Shown here: piece after piece, positions 7,780-17,080 of the stretch
How positions within the stretch are numbered: position 1 is the stretch's first letter
Layout of the letters: every line of letters begins with the position of its first letter
Origin: Verrucomicrobiales bacterium
Lineage (GTDB): Bacteria > Verrucomicrobiota > Verrucomicrobiia > Verrucomicrobiales > DEV007
DNA length: 33,528 nt
Assembly: GCA_028281705.1 (NCBI GenBank)
Contig: JANQJH010000494.1
Location: forward strand, 1-33,528
Reading direction: 5' to 3'
Made by a program: the position numbers and the translations under genes
The notes under the pieces: generated by a model
Seen by the model: the letters and a program-made list of their open reading frames with translations, nothing else
The model's database searches: none
What the model was told of the DNA's origin: nothing

Positions 7780-10700
7780 ATGAAGGTCCCCTGGTCCCGT
7801 CTCTCATCTCTCCTCCTTCCACTCCTCCTCTCCCCCACCCTTCAGGCCGCCACGCCCGACCTCCGTCCTCAGGAAGGTCTGCGGGAGAACACCCCCAAAA
7901 CCCACGCCCTGGTCGGGGCCCGCGTCGTGCCGCGACCCGGCGAGACCTTGGACACGGCCACCGTCATCCTGCGAGACGGCCTCATCGTCGACGTCGGGCC
8001 CGATGTCACGCCGCCCGAGGATGCTCGCGTGTGGGATCTCCAGGGCATGACCATCTATCCCGGCTTCATTGATGCCTACGCCATCCTGGGCGAAAACCGG
8101 GAGACTCCCGAAGAGCTTCAGGAAGGACATTGGAACGCCAGTGTCCGCTCCTATCAGTCCGTCTTGGATCAGGTGTCTCTCGAGGAGAGCGATCTGGAAA
8201 AGCGGCGAGAGTTAGGCTTCACCACAGCCCATCTCGCCCCCCGTTCGGGCGCTCTCCGGGGCCAGGGCGCCCTCATCCAACTAACCAAGCCGGATGATCT
8301 CGGGCTCATTCTCAACCGCGAAGCGGCCCAGCATTTTGCCTTTGTTACCACCTCCAAGGACTATCCTCGATCCCTCATGGGCTGCATCGCGCTCATGCGG
8401 CAAACCCTCTCTGATGCCCAATGGTACCAACGTTATCAACAGGTCTACCAGCGGCACCCGGACAACGTTCGCCCCGGAGAAAAGGAAGCGCTCTCCGCCC
8501 TCTCGACCACAATCAAAGGCCCGCGCAAACCGGCCTTTTTTCGCCTGGGAAATGAGATCGACATCCAACGCGCCATCCGCATCGCCGACGAGTTCAAGCT
8601 CAAGCGCGTCCTCGTCGATCCCGGTTACGGTTACCGATGCTGGAAACCGCTGAAACGCGGGAAGAACAACCTCGTCCTCTCCCTTGCCTTTCCCGAGGCC
8701 CCCAGTATCTCGGATCCCGATCGCGCGCTCGACATCTCTCTGGAACGATTGCAGCACTGGGACGCCGCTCCGTCCAATCCGGCCATTCTGCAGAACCACG
8801 GCATCGCCTTCGCCCTCTCGACCTATCGCTTGGAGAAAAAGCTCGCAGATTTCTGGCCCAATCTGCGCCATGCCATCCAGCACGGCTTGAAGGAATCCAC
8901 CGCCCTGGATTCCCTGACACGCACACCGGCCCGATTGTTAGGCGAAGAGAAACGCCTGGGAGAGATCGCCGGCGGCCGCGTGGCCAATCTCGTGGTCACC
9001 TCCGGCAATCCATTCCTTCACAAGGAAGCCAAGATCCGCCAGGTGTGGATCGACGGCTCTCCCTGGCTGGACGAACTCGATCGCCTCGGCGGCGGAATCC
9101 AAGGCACCTGGGAAACCGCCTGGACGGGCGTCGAGGGGCCAAGACAACTCGAGTTTAGCGGCTCCGACAAGAAACCCAAACTCACCGTGCCAAGTGCGGA
9201 AAACGACGCTGAGGTGGAAGCCACCGTCACCATGGCGGCCAATGATGCCCTGAGTTTCACCTTGCCCGCCAAGCTGTTTGCCCAGCATGGAGAAGAAGAA
9301 GAAGGCACCGTCCGGCTCAGCGGCTATCTCAATACCAAGACCATCGTCGGTCAGGGAGCCCTGCCCGACGGCAGGCGATTCTCCTGGTCCGCCCGGCGAA
9401 GCGACGGCGCCCCATCACCCAAGGAGGCACCGGACAAGACCGACCCGCACGCCATCGCCGTCTTCGACCAATACCCCGCAGGCGCCTATCCGGGCAACCT
9501 CACGGGCAAAAAAGCTTCCCGTCCCCGCAGGGTCTTGATCGAAAACGCCACCGTGTGGACCTCCGGCCCTGAGGGCGTCTTGCAGAATGCCAGCATCTTG
9601 ATCGAAAATGGCCGCATCGCCGCCCTCGGCACCGATGTGGAGAAGCCTAACAAACCTTCGCATGTCATCGACGCCAGCGGAAAGCACATCACCCCGGGCC
9701 TCGTCGACTGTCATTCCCACACCGCCATCAGCCGGGGGGTGAACGAAGGCTCCCACGCCGTCACCTGTGAAGTGCGCATCGGCGATGTAGTCGACCCCAC
9801 GGATATCAGCATTTACCGCCAACTGGCGGGCGGCTTGACGACCTCCAATCTGCTCCACGGCTCGGCCAATCCCATGGGCGGCCAGAACCAGGTCATCAAA
9901 CTGCGTTGGGGCCACGATGCTGAAGGCCTCAAGCTTGAAGGAGCCAAACCGGGGGTGAAGTTTGCTCTGGGAGAAAATGTGAAGCAGGCAAACTGGGGCG
10001 ATGACTTCACCACGCGCTACCCGCAGACCCGGATGGGCGTCGAGCAACTCATGCGCGACACCTTTCTCGCCGCCCGGGAGTACGGTGAACGCAAAAGGGC
10101 CCACGCGGCTCGAGAAGAAAAGGGACTGCCCTTCCGCACCAACCTTCGATTGGAAGCAGTCTTGGAGATTCTGCGCGGCGAACGCATCGTCCACATCCAT
10201 TCCTACCGCCAAGATGAGATCCTCATGTTCGTCCGCCTGGCCCAGGAATTCGGCTTCACCGTGGGCACCTTTCAACACGTCCTCGAGGGCTACAAGGTCC
10301 CCCATCAACTCAAGGAAATCGACGCCGGAGCCTCCAGTTTCAGCGATTGGTGGGCCTACAAGTTTGAAGTCTACGATGCCGTCCCGCACAACGGCGCCCT
10401 GCTTCACCGCGCCGGTGTCCTCACATCGTTCAATTCAGACGACAACGAACTGGCCACGCGAATGAACACCGAGGCGGCCAAGGCGGTGAAATACGGAGGA
10501 GTCACCCTCGAAGAGGCTCTCAAGTTTGTCACCATCAACCCGGCCAAACAGTTGCGCATCGATCAGCGCGTTGGCTCCCTCGAAGTTGGCAAGGACGCCG
10601 ATCTCGCCATCTGGAGCGGCCCGCCGCTCTCCACCCTCAGCCGCTGCGAACAAACCTGGATCGAAGGAAAATGCTATTTCGACATCGAATCTGACCAGAA

Positions 10701-10947
10701 GCGCCGGGAGTGGGTCACTGCTCAACGACAAGCGCTCATCGCCAAGGTGATGCAAACGCCCAAGAAAAAGAAGAAGGACCAGTCCAAGGACGGCGAAGAG
10801 ACGGAGAAACCGGCGACCCTCGACTTCGCGACCAAGCTCCGGCTCCTCAGTCCCTGGGGCCAGTACGAACTCATCGACCATCAAGGCCTCTATCATGATG
10901 GCCAAAGCCTTCACGCCTGCACCGGTTGCTACTGCGACTTCCGTTAA
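7780..10947 (+). CDS. Secreted tandem amidohydrolase-superfamily protein
   Basis: A 1055-residue exported protein with a clear signal peptide (MKVPWSRLSSLLLPLLLSP...). It holds two amidohydrolase (imidazolonepropionase/DHO-like) modules. The N-terminal module (about residues 45-435) has the composite beta-sandwich and the typical RTPARLLGEEKRLGEIAGGR ending, but its metal-binding HxH is replaced (YPGFIDAYAILG), so it is probably non-catalytic. The C-terminal module (about 585-980) has DCHSHT (H645, H647), RIVHIHSYRQDE, GTFQHVLEGYK and SFNSDDNEL, a complete metal-site set. It closes with INPAKQLRIDQRVGSLEVGKDADLAIW. A lysine-rich linker follows near residue 1010. The next gene, 4 bp downstream, encodes a related but degenerate protein, so the two probably act together. 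Substrate unknown; a periplasmic peptidase- or prolidase-like role is a guess. The ATG at 7780 gives the signal peptide; an upstream TTG does not improve it. Confidence 0.88.
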   Translation: MKVPWSRLSSLLLPLLLSPTLQAATPDLRPQEGLRENTPKTHALVGARVVPRPGETLDTATVILRDGLIVDVGPDVTPPEDARVWDLQGMTIYPGFIDAYAILGENRETPEELQEGHWNASVRSYQSVLDQVSLEESDLEKRRELGFTTAHLAPRSGALRGQGALIQLTKPDDLGLILNREAAQHFAFVTTSKDYPRSLMGCIALMRQTLSDAQWYQRYQQVYQRHPDNVRPGEKEALSALSTTIKGPRKPAFFRLGNEIDIQRAIRIADEFKLKRVLVDPGYGYRCWKPLKRGKNNLVLSLAFPEAPSISDPDRALDISLERLQHWDAAPSNPAILQNHGIAFALSTYRLEKKLADFWPNLRHAIQHGLKESTALDSLTRTPARLLGEEKRLGEIAGGRVANLVVTSGNPFLHKEAKIRQVWIDGSPWLDELDRLGGGIQGTWETAWTGVEGPRQLEFSGSDKKPKLTVPSAENDAEVEATVTMAANDALSFTLPAKLFAQHGEEEEGTVRLSGYLNTKTIVGQGALPDGRRFSWSARRSDGAPSPKEAPDKTDPHAIAVFDQYPAGAYPGNLTGKKASRPRRVLIENATVWTSGPEGVLQNASILIENGRIAALGTDVEKPNKPSHVIDASGKHITPGLVDCHSHTAISRGVNEGSHAVTCEVRIGDVVDPTDISIYRQLAGGLTTSNLLHGSANPMGGQNQVIKLRWGHDAEGLKLEGAKPGVKFALGENVKQANWGDDFTTRYPQTRMGVEQLMRDTFLAAREYGERKRAHAAREEKGLPFRTNLRLEAVLEILRGERIVHIHSYRQDEILMFVRLAQEFGFTVGTFQHVLEGYKVPHQLKEIDAGASSFSDWWAYKFEVYDAVPHNGALLHRAGVLTSFNSDDNELATRMNTEAAKAVKYGGVTLEEALKFVTINPAKQLRIDQRVGSLEVGKDADLAIWSGPPLSTLSRCEQTWIEGKCYFDIESDQKRREWVTAQRQALIAKVMQTPKKKKKDQSKDGEETEKPATLDFATKLRLLSPWGQYELIDHQGLYHDGQSLHACTGCYCDFR

Positions 10948-10951
10948 GTCA

Positions 10952-12300
10952 ATGAACCCCGTTTCTCACGCCATGAAATTGTTCTGCACCTTCTCTCTTC
11001 TCGCTCTTGGATGCCTAACCAGTCTCGGCAACGACATCCTTCCGGCTCCAGCGGCGGCAAAGCCGATCCTGCTCCAGGGAGGCACCATTCATCCCATCAG
11101 CGGGGACAGCATCCCCAAGGGCAAGCTGCTTATCAGCGGCTCGAAGATCGTCGCCCTGGGTGGGGAAGGCGTCCCTTTGGAAGGCGAGGAAGCGGCCACG
11201 GCGATTTCTTTTGCCGGGCAGCATCTCTACCCCGGTCTCATCTCGGCCAACGGAACGCTCGGCCTGGTCGAGATCTCGGCCGTGCGCGCCACGCGTGACC
11301 TGAGCGAGCCTGGCGCCATGAATCCCAGCGCCCGTGCGGAAATCGCGGTCAATCCTGACAGCGAACTGATCCCTGTGGCGCGCGCCAACGGTGTCCTCAC
11401 GACCCTCACCGTACCGCAATCCGGCGGCCTCCTCAGCGGAAAGTCCGCCCTCCTGCAGCTCGATGGCTGGACCTGGGAGGACATGGTGCTGAAGTCGCCC
11501 GTGGGATGCACGCCTTCTGGCCCCGCATGCGCCACAGCTCGTCCGCCACCGCCGAATCGATGAAGGCCCAACGCGAACGTTGGGAAAAAAGGCTCAAAGG
11601 TCTCCAGCGCTTTTTGGAAGAAGCCCGTGCCTATCAGAAGTCCAAATGGGCCAAGCGCCCCGATTTCCGCTCCGACGTGCGTTTCGAAGCCATGCTGCCC
11701 GTTCTCGAAAAACGGCTCCCGCTCTTCATCCATGCACTCGGCGTGGTCGAAATCCAAAACGCCTTGCAATTTGTCGAAGCACACGATCTCGAGGCCGTTC
11801 TCGTCAGTGGTCAGGACGTCGCCCGCCTAACCGATTTGATCAAGGCGCGAGACATTCCCGTCATCCTCAGCACGGTGCAGGAACTGCCATTGCGGCGCTG
11901 GGAACCCTATGACTCCGCCATGCGCGTGCCGGCCAAACTGGCGGCGGCGGGCATTCCCTTTTGCATCGCCAATGGCTCGGGAAGTTCGGGCTCCAGCAGC
12001 GCGCGCAATCTTCCCTACCTCGCCGCCGCCGCCGTGGGATCCGGTTTTTCTCCCGCGGAAGCCCTCAAGGCCATCACCCTCTATCCCGCCCGGATCCTGG
12101 GCGTGGGCGATCAGTTAGGCTCGCTCGAGCCCGGCAAACTGGCCACCCTCATGATCACCGACGGCCATCCCCTGGAGATCACGACCAACGTCCAGCGCGC
12201 CTTTATCGCCGGCCGGGAGATCGACCTCGCAAGCAAGCACACCCAGCTCTACGAGAAGTATCTCGAGAAACAAAGACGCCGCGAAAAGCGTCCCCAGTGA
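10952..12300 (+). pseudogene. Secreted amidohydrolase-like protein, interrupted by one-base frameshift
   Basis: Two overlapping frames make one protein of about 449 residues. The first runs from ATG 10952 (or 10973, MKLFCTFSLLALGC, which gives a cleaner signal peptide) to about 11503. The second continues from about 11506 to the stop at 12300. The join falls at GTGGGATG: one extra G would give VGMHAFWPRM in frame. The N-terminal sandwich (LLQGGTIHPISGDSIPKGKL) and the C-terminal ITLYPARILGVGDQLGSLEPGKLA are classic for the superfamily. The HxH is absent (LYPGLISANGTLG) and other ligand positions are also lost, so even when intact it is probably a non-catalytic partner of the preceding protein. 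The cause may be a real mutation or a homopolymer sequencing error; the second half shows no other damage, which favours a recent event or an error. Confidence 0.82.
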
Positions 12301-12324
12301 AATAACCACCCGCCGCTCACCGCC

Positions 12325-13794
12325 ATGAGCTCCATCAAAGACTATCGCTCATGGGGAGATCTCCCCCCGCTCGCCGGGTTAGGCACCTTCGAAGAAGCCC
12401 TCGCGTCCGGCCTCAGCGTTCAGGCCTGCGTCGACCGCCACAAACGCACTCACTACGCCCTGCAACGATTCTGGGAGATCGCCCTCTCACGGCTCATCGC
12501 CGAACCCGTCTATGAAATCAAGATGGGCCTGAGCCATCACGCCCACCTCGCGGCCGAGCACATCGGCAAGCTGCGGGAACGCGTCGCCGAAATGCGCCAC
12601 CCGCCACTGGGCCTGGACGACGTTCCCCACGGCGCCCTGCAGACCTTCTTCGATGAAATTCAGGCAGCGCCTTGCACGCACGCACTCATCACCGGTCTCT
12701 ACGGCAAGGCCCTCCCCGCCATTCGCCAGGCCATGGAGTCCCACCTGCGCGAGACCAATCCACTGGCAGATGCCCCCAGTGTCCGCCTTCTCCGGCATGC
12801 ACTCTCAGAAGTGGACGACATGCTCCACTGGGGAGCCAAGACCATCACGGCCCTGACGCCGAGCCAGGACGCCGACTCCTGGCTCGACGAACTCGATCGA
12901 TGGCTGGAAGCCGCCGGAGGCCTCGATGGCACGCAAGAGTCACGTTCTGAGAAAAAGAAGGTCGATCTCCCCCAGCCCCGCTACAGCGCGAAGCCGTTCC
13001 AGTATCAACGTTCACCGGCACGGGACGAACGCTTTCCCGATCCCTACAACATGGGCGTTCACGCCGAGGAGTTCTTGCACGATGAGCGCTTTGCCGATCG
13101 CGACAAGGTGCTCATGATGTATTACCGTCGCCTGCGCGAGATCGACGTCCCGGAGATGATGGCCTCCATCCTCTTCGAAATGAGAAAAGCTTCCAGCGAC
13201 GAAGAGGCCGGCGGTTATCCCTGGGCCTTCTATCGGGAAATGACGCGGCAACTCTGGGACGAAGCCCGTCACGCCATGATGGGCGAGGTCGGCTTCGCCA
13301 AGTTAGGCATCGACTGGCCCAAATTGGTGCGCATCAACTTCACCTGGTCCAAAGCACTCAATGAACAGCTCACTCCCAAGGAGCGGCACGCCGTCCTCTG
13401 GTACATCGAACAGGGCCAGATGGGCAAGACAGGCAAACGCTACGAATGGGAAGTGGGACGTGATTCGGAAGACGCCTTCGCGGAACTCATCCAAGACTAC
13501 GACTGGGCCGATGAAGTCCTCCATGCACGCATCGGACGCGACTGGTATGTCCAAGGCTTCGAAAACGTCTCTGAGGCCTCGGCCTTCGGCAGCGCCTGCT
13601 GGGACAAAGTTTGCACCGACTGGGAACAGTGGAAGCGCGAGGGACTCACCGAACACTACAACTGGTGGCCCACCCTCTACCGCGAAGCCTGCCGCCTCCG
13701 TGGTGAGGAACCGGACACCGAGACGGAAGCCTTCAACACCTCGTACGCCGAAACACGAGCCGATCTGCAGCGCCTGTCCGCCGGCTCGGGATAG
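12325..13794 (+). CDS. Ferritin-like di-iron domain protein of unknown function
   Basis: A 489-residue cytoplasmic-looking protein with no signal peptide. The C-terminal two thirds is helical and carries ferritin-like metal motifs: a glutamate in VPEMMASILFEMRK (E277), TRQLWDEARHAMMGE (E313, H316) and YDWADEVLHARIGRDW (E397, H400), consistent with two E-x-x-H pairs of a di-iron site. The N-terminal 200 residues contain histidine- and leucine-rich helices (MGLSHHAHLAAEHIGKL) resembling the DinB/DUF455-type four-helix style. It starts 24 bp after the amidohydrolase pair and may share their transcript. The reaction is unknown; ferritin-like proteins include oxygenases, tRNA hydroxylases and peroxide scavengers. 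The ATG at 12325 is the first plausible start. Confidence 0.75.
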   Translation: MSSIKDYRSWGDLPPLAGLGTFEEALASGLSVQACVDRHKRTHYALQRFWEIALSRLIAEPVYEIKMGLSHHAHLAAEHIGKLRERVAEMRHPPLGLDDVPHGALQTFFDEIQAAPCTHALITGLYGKALPAIRQAMESHLRETNPLADAPSVRLLRHALSEVDDMLHWGAKTITALTPSQDADSWLDELDRWLEAAGGLDGTQESRSEKKKVDLPQPRYSAKPFQYQRSPARDERFPDPYNMGVHAEEFLHDERFADRDKVLMMYYRRLREIDVPEMMASILFEMRKASSDEEAGGYPWAFYREMTRQLWDEARHAMMGEVGFAKLGIDWPKLVRINFTWSKALNEQLTPKERHAVLWYIEQGQMGKTGKRYEWEVGRDSEDAFAELIQDYDWADEVLHARIGRDWYVQGFENVSEASAFGSACWDKVCTDWEQWKREGLTEHYNWWPTLYREACRLRGEEPDTETEAFNTSYAETRADLQRLSAGSG

Positions 13795-13828
13795 TGAGCT
13801 CCCCAACTCTGAGATCCTCATCCCGGAA

Positions 13829-13895
13829 ATAACGAAGGGACTAAAGTCCCTGCCACTTTCTTGGAATGTGGGAGGGATTTCAGTCCCTCGGTTAT
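13829..13895. repeat. 67-bp palindromic repeat
   Basis: ATAACGAAGGGACTAAAGTC at 13829-13848, extending to 13851, is matched by the reverse complement of 13873-13895 with a few substitutions. The centre (CCAC...GTGG) can extend the stem. Each arm is also internally palindromic (GGGACTAAAGTCCC; GGGATTTCAGTCCC), so the element can fold as one long hairpin or as two short ones. It follows the ferritin-like gene and could terminate transcription, but its structure is that of a dispersed REP/MITE repeat. Confidence 0.75.
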
Positions 13896-14164
13896 TTGGA
13901 AGCCGGTCGGTCGATTGGCGAGTGCCGGCGTGAAGCAGAGCATCCGGATGGGTGGACAGCGCGCCATTGGGCGGTATCCTCTTGATAGATAGGCCATTGC
14001 TCGCACGATTTTTTCGAGGACGAGCCGGTTTTTCCTTTTCGGCTATCCTCTAGCCTGGCTTCGGGCGTCTCCCGCAAGACCGGGGCGTCTACCCTATTAC
14101 GGTTCTCGGAGAATCGATCGGAGTCCTGCTTGAAGCCGGGACGAGCCTTTGAGAGAGTGGGCCC
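13896..14164. other. Noncoding stretch before the PQQ-like gene
   Basis: No convincing gene. Open frames here on the minus strand are extensions of frames antisense to the next gene. It presumably contains the promoter of the downstream beta-propeller gene, but I cannot single out boxes with confidence. Confidence 0.4.
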
Positions 14165-15502
14165 ATGAAATTCTCTCTCCGTCTTGCTCTCTTCTTTGGT
14201 TGCAGCCTCTCCCTCAGTCTGGCGGACGATTGGCCCCAGTGGTTCGGTCCGCAAAGGGACGGGGTCTGGCGGGAGTCCGGGATCTTGAAATCGTTCCCCG
14301 AGGGCGGGCCGAAACTGGTATGGAAGCGATCCTCGGGTGGGGCGGGCTACGCGGGCCCGGCGGTCCGTGACGGCAAGGTCTTTCTCTTCTCCAGGACTTT
14401 GGATGACGCGTCGGATCGGCCGGATAATCCCTTCGATCGAGGGGAGATTCCGGGAGAAGAACACGTCCTTTGTCTCGATGCGGAAACAGGCAAGCGGATC
14501 TGGAAGCGGTCTTATGCGAGTCCTTACACCGTGAGCTACGCCGCGGGCCCGCGGACGACGCCGGTGGTGGATGACGGCCTGGTTTACACCCTGGGAGCGG
14601 AGGGCCAGTTGCATTGCCTGCGGGCGGAGGATGGCAAGATCGTCTGGGCCAAGAACTACCTCACCGAGTTCGACGTCAAGGCGCCGGTCTGGGGCTTTGC
14701 CGCGACACCGTTGATCGAAGGCGACCAGCTCATCTGTCTGGCCGCAGGCGAGGGCTCGACCGTGATTTCCTTTGACAAGAAGACGGGTGAGGAACGCTGG
14801 CGGGCGCTGACGGCGAAAGAGCCGGGCTACTGCCCGCCGACGATTATCGAGCACGATGCTCAGCGTGTGTTAGTCATTTGGCATCCCGAGGCGGTCAACG
14901 GACTCGATCCGGCCACGGGTGAGGTGCTCTGGACGGTGCCCTGGAAGATTCGCTCCGGTCTCAGCATTCCCACGCCGCGTGTCGCGGGGAAGCGGCTTTT
15001 CCTAACCAGTTTCTACAATGGCGCCACGATGTTCGAGTTTGCCTCCTCGTTTACGGAGGAGCCCAAGATCGTCTGGCAGACTCGGCGCGCCAGTGAGAAG
15101 CGCACCGAGCATCTCAATAGCATCATGGGAACTCCGGTGATTCACGAGGGACACATCTACGGCGGATGCAGTTACGGTCAGTTTCGTTGCCTTCGGGTCT
15201 CTGACGGAAAACGGCTGTGGGAAACGCTGGAGCCCATCGTGAAGAAGGAAGAGCGCTGGGGAAATGTCTTTGTCACGCCGCACGAGGATCGTTTCTTTCT
15301 CTTCAATGAGCTCGGTGAGCTGATCATCGCCAATCTTTCGCCCGAGGGTTACGAGGAGATCAACCGGGCCAAACTGATCGAGCCCAACGGATCCGATATG
15401 AAGCGTCGGCCCATTGTGTGGTCGCATCCGGCGTATGCCGATCAGTGTATCTTTGTGCGCAACGACACCGAGATCCGGTGCTATTCACTGAAGTCGAGTT
15501 GA
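14165..15502 (+). CDS. Secreted PQQ-like beta-propeller repeat protein
   Basis: A 445-residue protein beginning with a Sec signal peptide (MKFSLRLALFFGCSLSLSLA) followed by DDWPQWFGPQRDGVW, a typical start of the outer-membrane-assembly/PQQ-like propeller proteins common in Verrucomicrobiota and Planctomycetota. Repeated blades end in tryptophan-docking motifs: VLCLDAETGKRIWKRSY, LHCLRAEDGKIVWAKNY, VISFDKKTGEERWRAL, VNGLDPATGEVLWTVPW and FRCLRVSDGKRLWETLE. There is no obvious alcohol dehydrogenase active site and no cytochrome haem motif, so a scaffold or binding role is more likely than catalysis. It is convergent with lysS, with a long inverted repeat between them. Confidence 0.9.
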   Translation: MKFSLRLALFFGCSLSLSLADDWPQWFGPQRDGVWRESGILKSFPEGGPKLVWKRSSGGAGYAGPAVRDGKVFLFSRTLDDASDRPDNPFDRGEIPGEEHVLCLDAETGKRIWKRSYASPYTVSYAAGPRTTPVVDDGLVYTLGAEGQLHCLRAEDGKIVWAKNYLTEFDVKAPVWGFAATPLIEGDQLICLAAGEGSTVISFDKKTGEERWRALTAKEPGYCPPTIIEHDAQRVLVIWHPEAVNGLDPATGEVLWTVPWKIRSGLSIPTPRVAGKRLFLTSFYNGATMFEFASSFTEEPKIVWQTRRASEKRTEHLNSIMGTPVIHEGHIYGGCSYGQFRCLRVSDGKRLWETLEPIVKKEERWGNVFVTPHEDRFFLFNELGELIIANLSPEGYEEINRAKLIEPNGSDMKRRPIVWSHPAYADQCIFVRNDTEIRCYSLKSS

Positions 15503-15525
15503 GGGCGGGCCATATCAAAAACGTC

Positions 15526-15607
15526 AACTTAAACCTGAACTTAAACTTCGTTAGTGCCCTGCGCGCTGATTGGAGTTTAAGTGAAAGTTTAAGTTTAGGT
15601 TTAAGTT
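15526..15607. terminator. Bidirectional terminator-like inverted repeat between convergent genes
   Basis: The 22-base arm 15526-15547 pairs with 15586-15607 with one G-T position, separated by a 38-base spacer. Both arms are built from repeated CTTAAAC/GTTTAAG units, and a further GTTTAAGTG lies in the spacer. A run of A precedes the left arm (15517-15521) and a run of T follows the right (15606-15610), so each strand reads hairpin then U-tract. It lies exactly between the stop codons of two convergent genes (15502 and 15620). Confidence 0.75.
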
Positions 15608-15619
15608 TTTGTTACGGAC

Positions 15620-17080
15620 TTACTCGCGCTTGCGCATGTGGGGGAAGAAGATGACGTCGCGGATGTTTTCCACCCCGGTGAGCATCATGACGAGGCGGTC
15701 GATGCCGATTCCGATACCGCCGGCGGAAGGCATGCCGTGCTCGAGGGCCGTGATGAATTCTTCATCGATGTCCTGAGTTTCCTCCCCGGCTTGGGCTTCA
15801 AGGCGGGCGCGTTGCACGATGGGGTCGTTCAGTTCGGAATAGCCGGGTGAGATTTCCTGGCCGTTGATGATCAATTCGTAGACGTCGACGACGGTGTCGT
15901 CCTCCGGGTTCTGCTTGGCCAGGGGCACGAGTTCCTTGGGCACGTGCGTCACATAACAGGGATCGAAGGTTTTCTCCTCGATGAGTTTTTCAAACACCTG
16001 TTGGGTGACCTCGTAGTCTTCCATGGCGGGCGAAATCTCCACCCCGAGTTCGCCGCAGCGTTCCCGCCGCTTCTCCGGCGTGTGCTCGAACCACTGGGGA
16101 TCGATCTCCCGGATGAGGTCATGATAGCGGGCGCGTCGCCAAGGTCGCTCGAGATTGATCGTGCGCGTGACCTCGCCCGCTTCGTTCTTGTGCTCGATCC
16201 GGAGGCCGCCGCAGAATTTTTCCGCCAGGTGACAGATCATTTCCTCCACGAGGTCGGCCATGGTTTCGAAATCGGCGTAGGCCCAATAGGCCTCGAGCAT
16301 GGTGAACTCCGGGTTGTGCCGCCGGGAAATGCCCTCGTTGCGGAAGTTGCGGTTGAGTTCGAAGACCTTGGTGAAGCCGCCGACCAACAGGCGTTTCAAG
16401 AACAGCTCGGGGGCGATCCGCATGAAGAGCGGCATGTCGAGTGCGTTGTGATGGGTCTTGAAGGGCTGGGCCGCGGCGCCACCGGCGACGGGCTGGAGCA
16501 TGGGAGTCTCCACCTCGAGGAAGCCGCGGTCCTCCAGGAAACGGCGCATTTCGGAGACCATGCCGATGCGTTTGAGGAAGACGTCCCGGCTGGCCTCGTT
16601 GGACATGAGGTCGAGGTAGCGCTGCCGGTAGCGGATCTCCTTGTCCGCCAGACCATGAAATTTGTCGGGCATGGGGCGGAGGGACTTCGAGAGCACGGTG
16701 AGAGCGCTGACCCGGACGGAGGGTTCGCCCTTCTTCGTGGTGAATGTCTGGCCTTCGACGCCGACCCAGTCACCGAGATCGAGCAGCTTAAAGACCTCGA
16801 AGGCGTCCTCGCCCATGGTCTTGGGATTGAGGAAGCACTGGATCCGGCCCTGGGCGTCGGCGATGTCGAAGAACTGGCTCTTCCCCATATCGCGATGGGC
16901 CACGATGCGTCCCGCGAGTTTGACCGGGAGGTCGTCCTCGAAGGCGGCCTTGAGGCGGCCGGGCTCGTGGGTCACGGCGTACTTGCCCCCGAAAGGGTTC
17001 ACGCCCTGGTCGCGCAAAGCCTGGAGCTTATCGCGGCGGATCTGGAGGAGTTGTTGTTCGGTGACACCGTCTTCCATCAT
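15620..17080 (-). CDS. lysS: Lysyl-tRNA synthetase, class II
   Basis: A 486-residue class II LysRS that charges tRNA-Lys with lysine using ATP. An N-terminal helix (TEQQLLQIRRDKLQALRDQG) leads into the OB-fold anticodon-binding domain (VKLAGRIVAHRDMGKSQFFDI to about residue 145). The catalytic core follows: motif 1 near FLEDRGFLEVETPMLQ, motif 2 with FRNEGISRRHNPEFTMLEAY, and motif 3 GGIGIGIDRLVMML near the C-terminus. Two adjacent ATGs (17080, 17077) are candidate starts; a further upstream TTG at 17092 is less likely. No strong Shine-Dalgarno is visible. A coiled-coil gene lies upstream on the same strand, and the 75-base gap holds a perfect 12-bp palindrome (17099-17110). Confidence 0.97.
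   Translation of the reverse strand: MMEDGVTEQQLLQIRRDKLQALRDQGVNPFGGKYAVTHEPGRLKAAFEDDLPVKLAGRIVAHRDMGKSQFFDIADAQGRIQCFLNPKTMGEDAFEVFKLLDLGDWVGVEGQTFTTKKGEPSVRVSALTVLSKSLRPMPDKFHGLADKEIRYRQRYLDLMSNEASRDVFLKRIGMVSEMRRFLEDRGFLEVETPMLQPVAGGAAAQPFKTHHNALDMPLFMRIAPELFLKRLLVGGFTKVFELNRNFRNEGISRRHNPEFTMLEAYWAYADFETMADLVEEMICHLAEKFCGGLRIEHKNEAGEVTRTINLERPWRRARYHDLIREIDPQWFEHTPEKRRERCGELGVEISPAMEDYEVTQQVFEKLIEEKTFDPCYVTHVPKELVPLAKQNPEDDTVVDVYELIINGQEISPGYSELNDPIVQRARLEAQAGEETQDIDEEFITALEHGMPSAGGIGIGIDRLVMMLTGVENIRDVIFFPHMRKRE

Noticed and set aside
15526-15607. Telomere-like or CRISPR-like repeat array
   Set aside because: The TTTAAG units are arranged as an inverted repeat with no spacers; a terminator between convergent genes explains them better.
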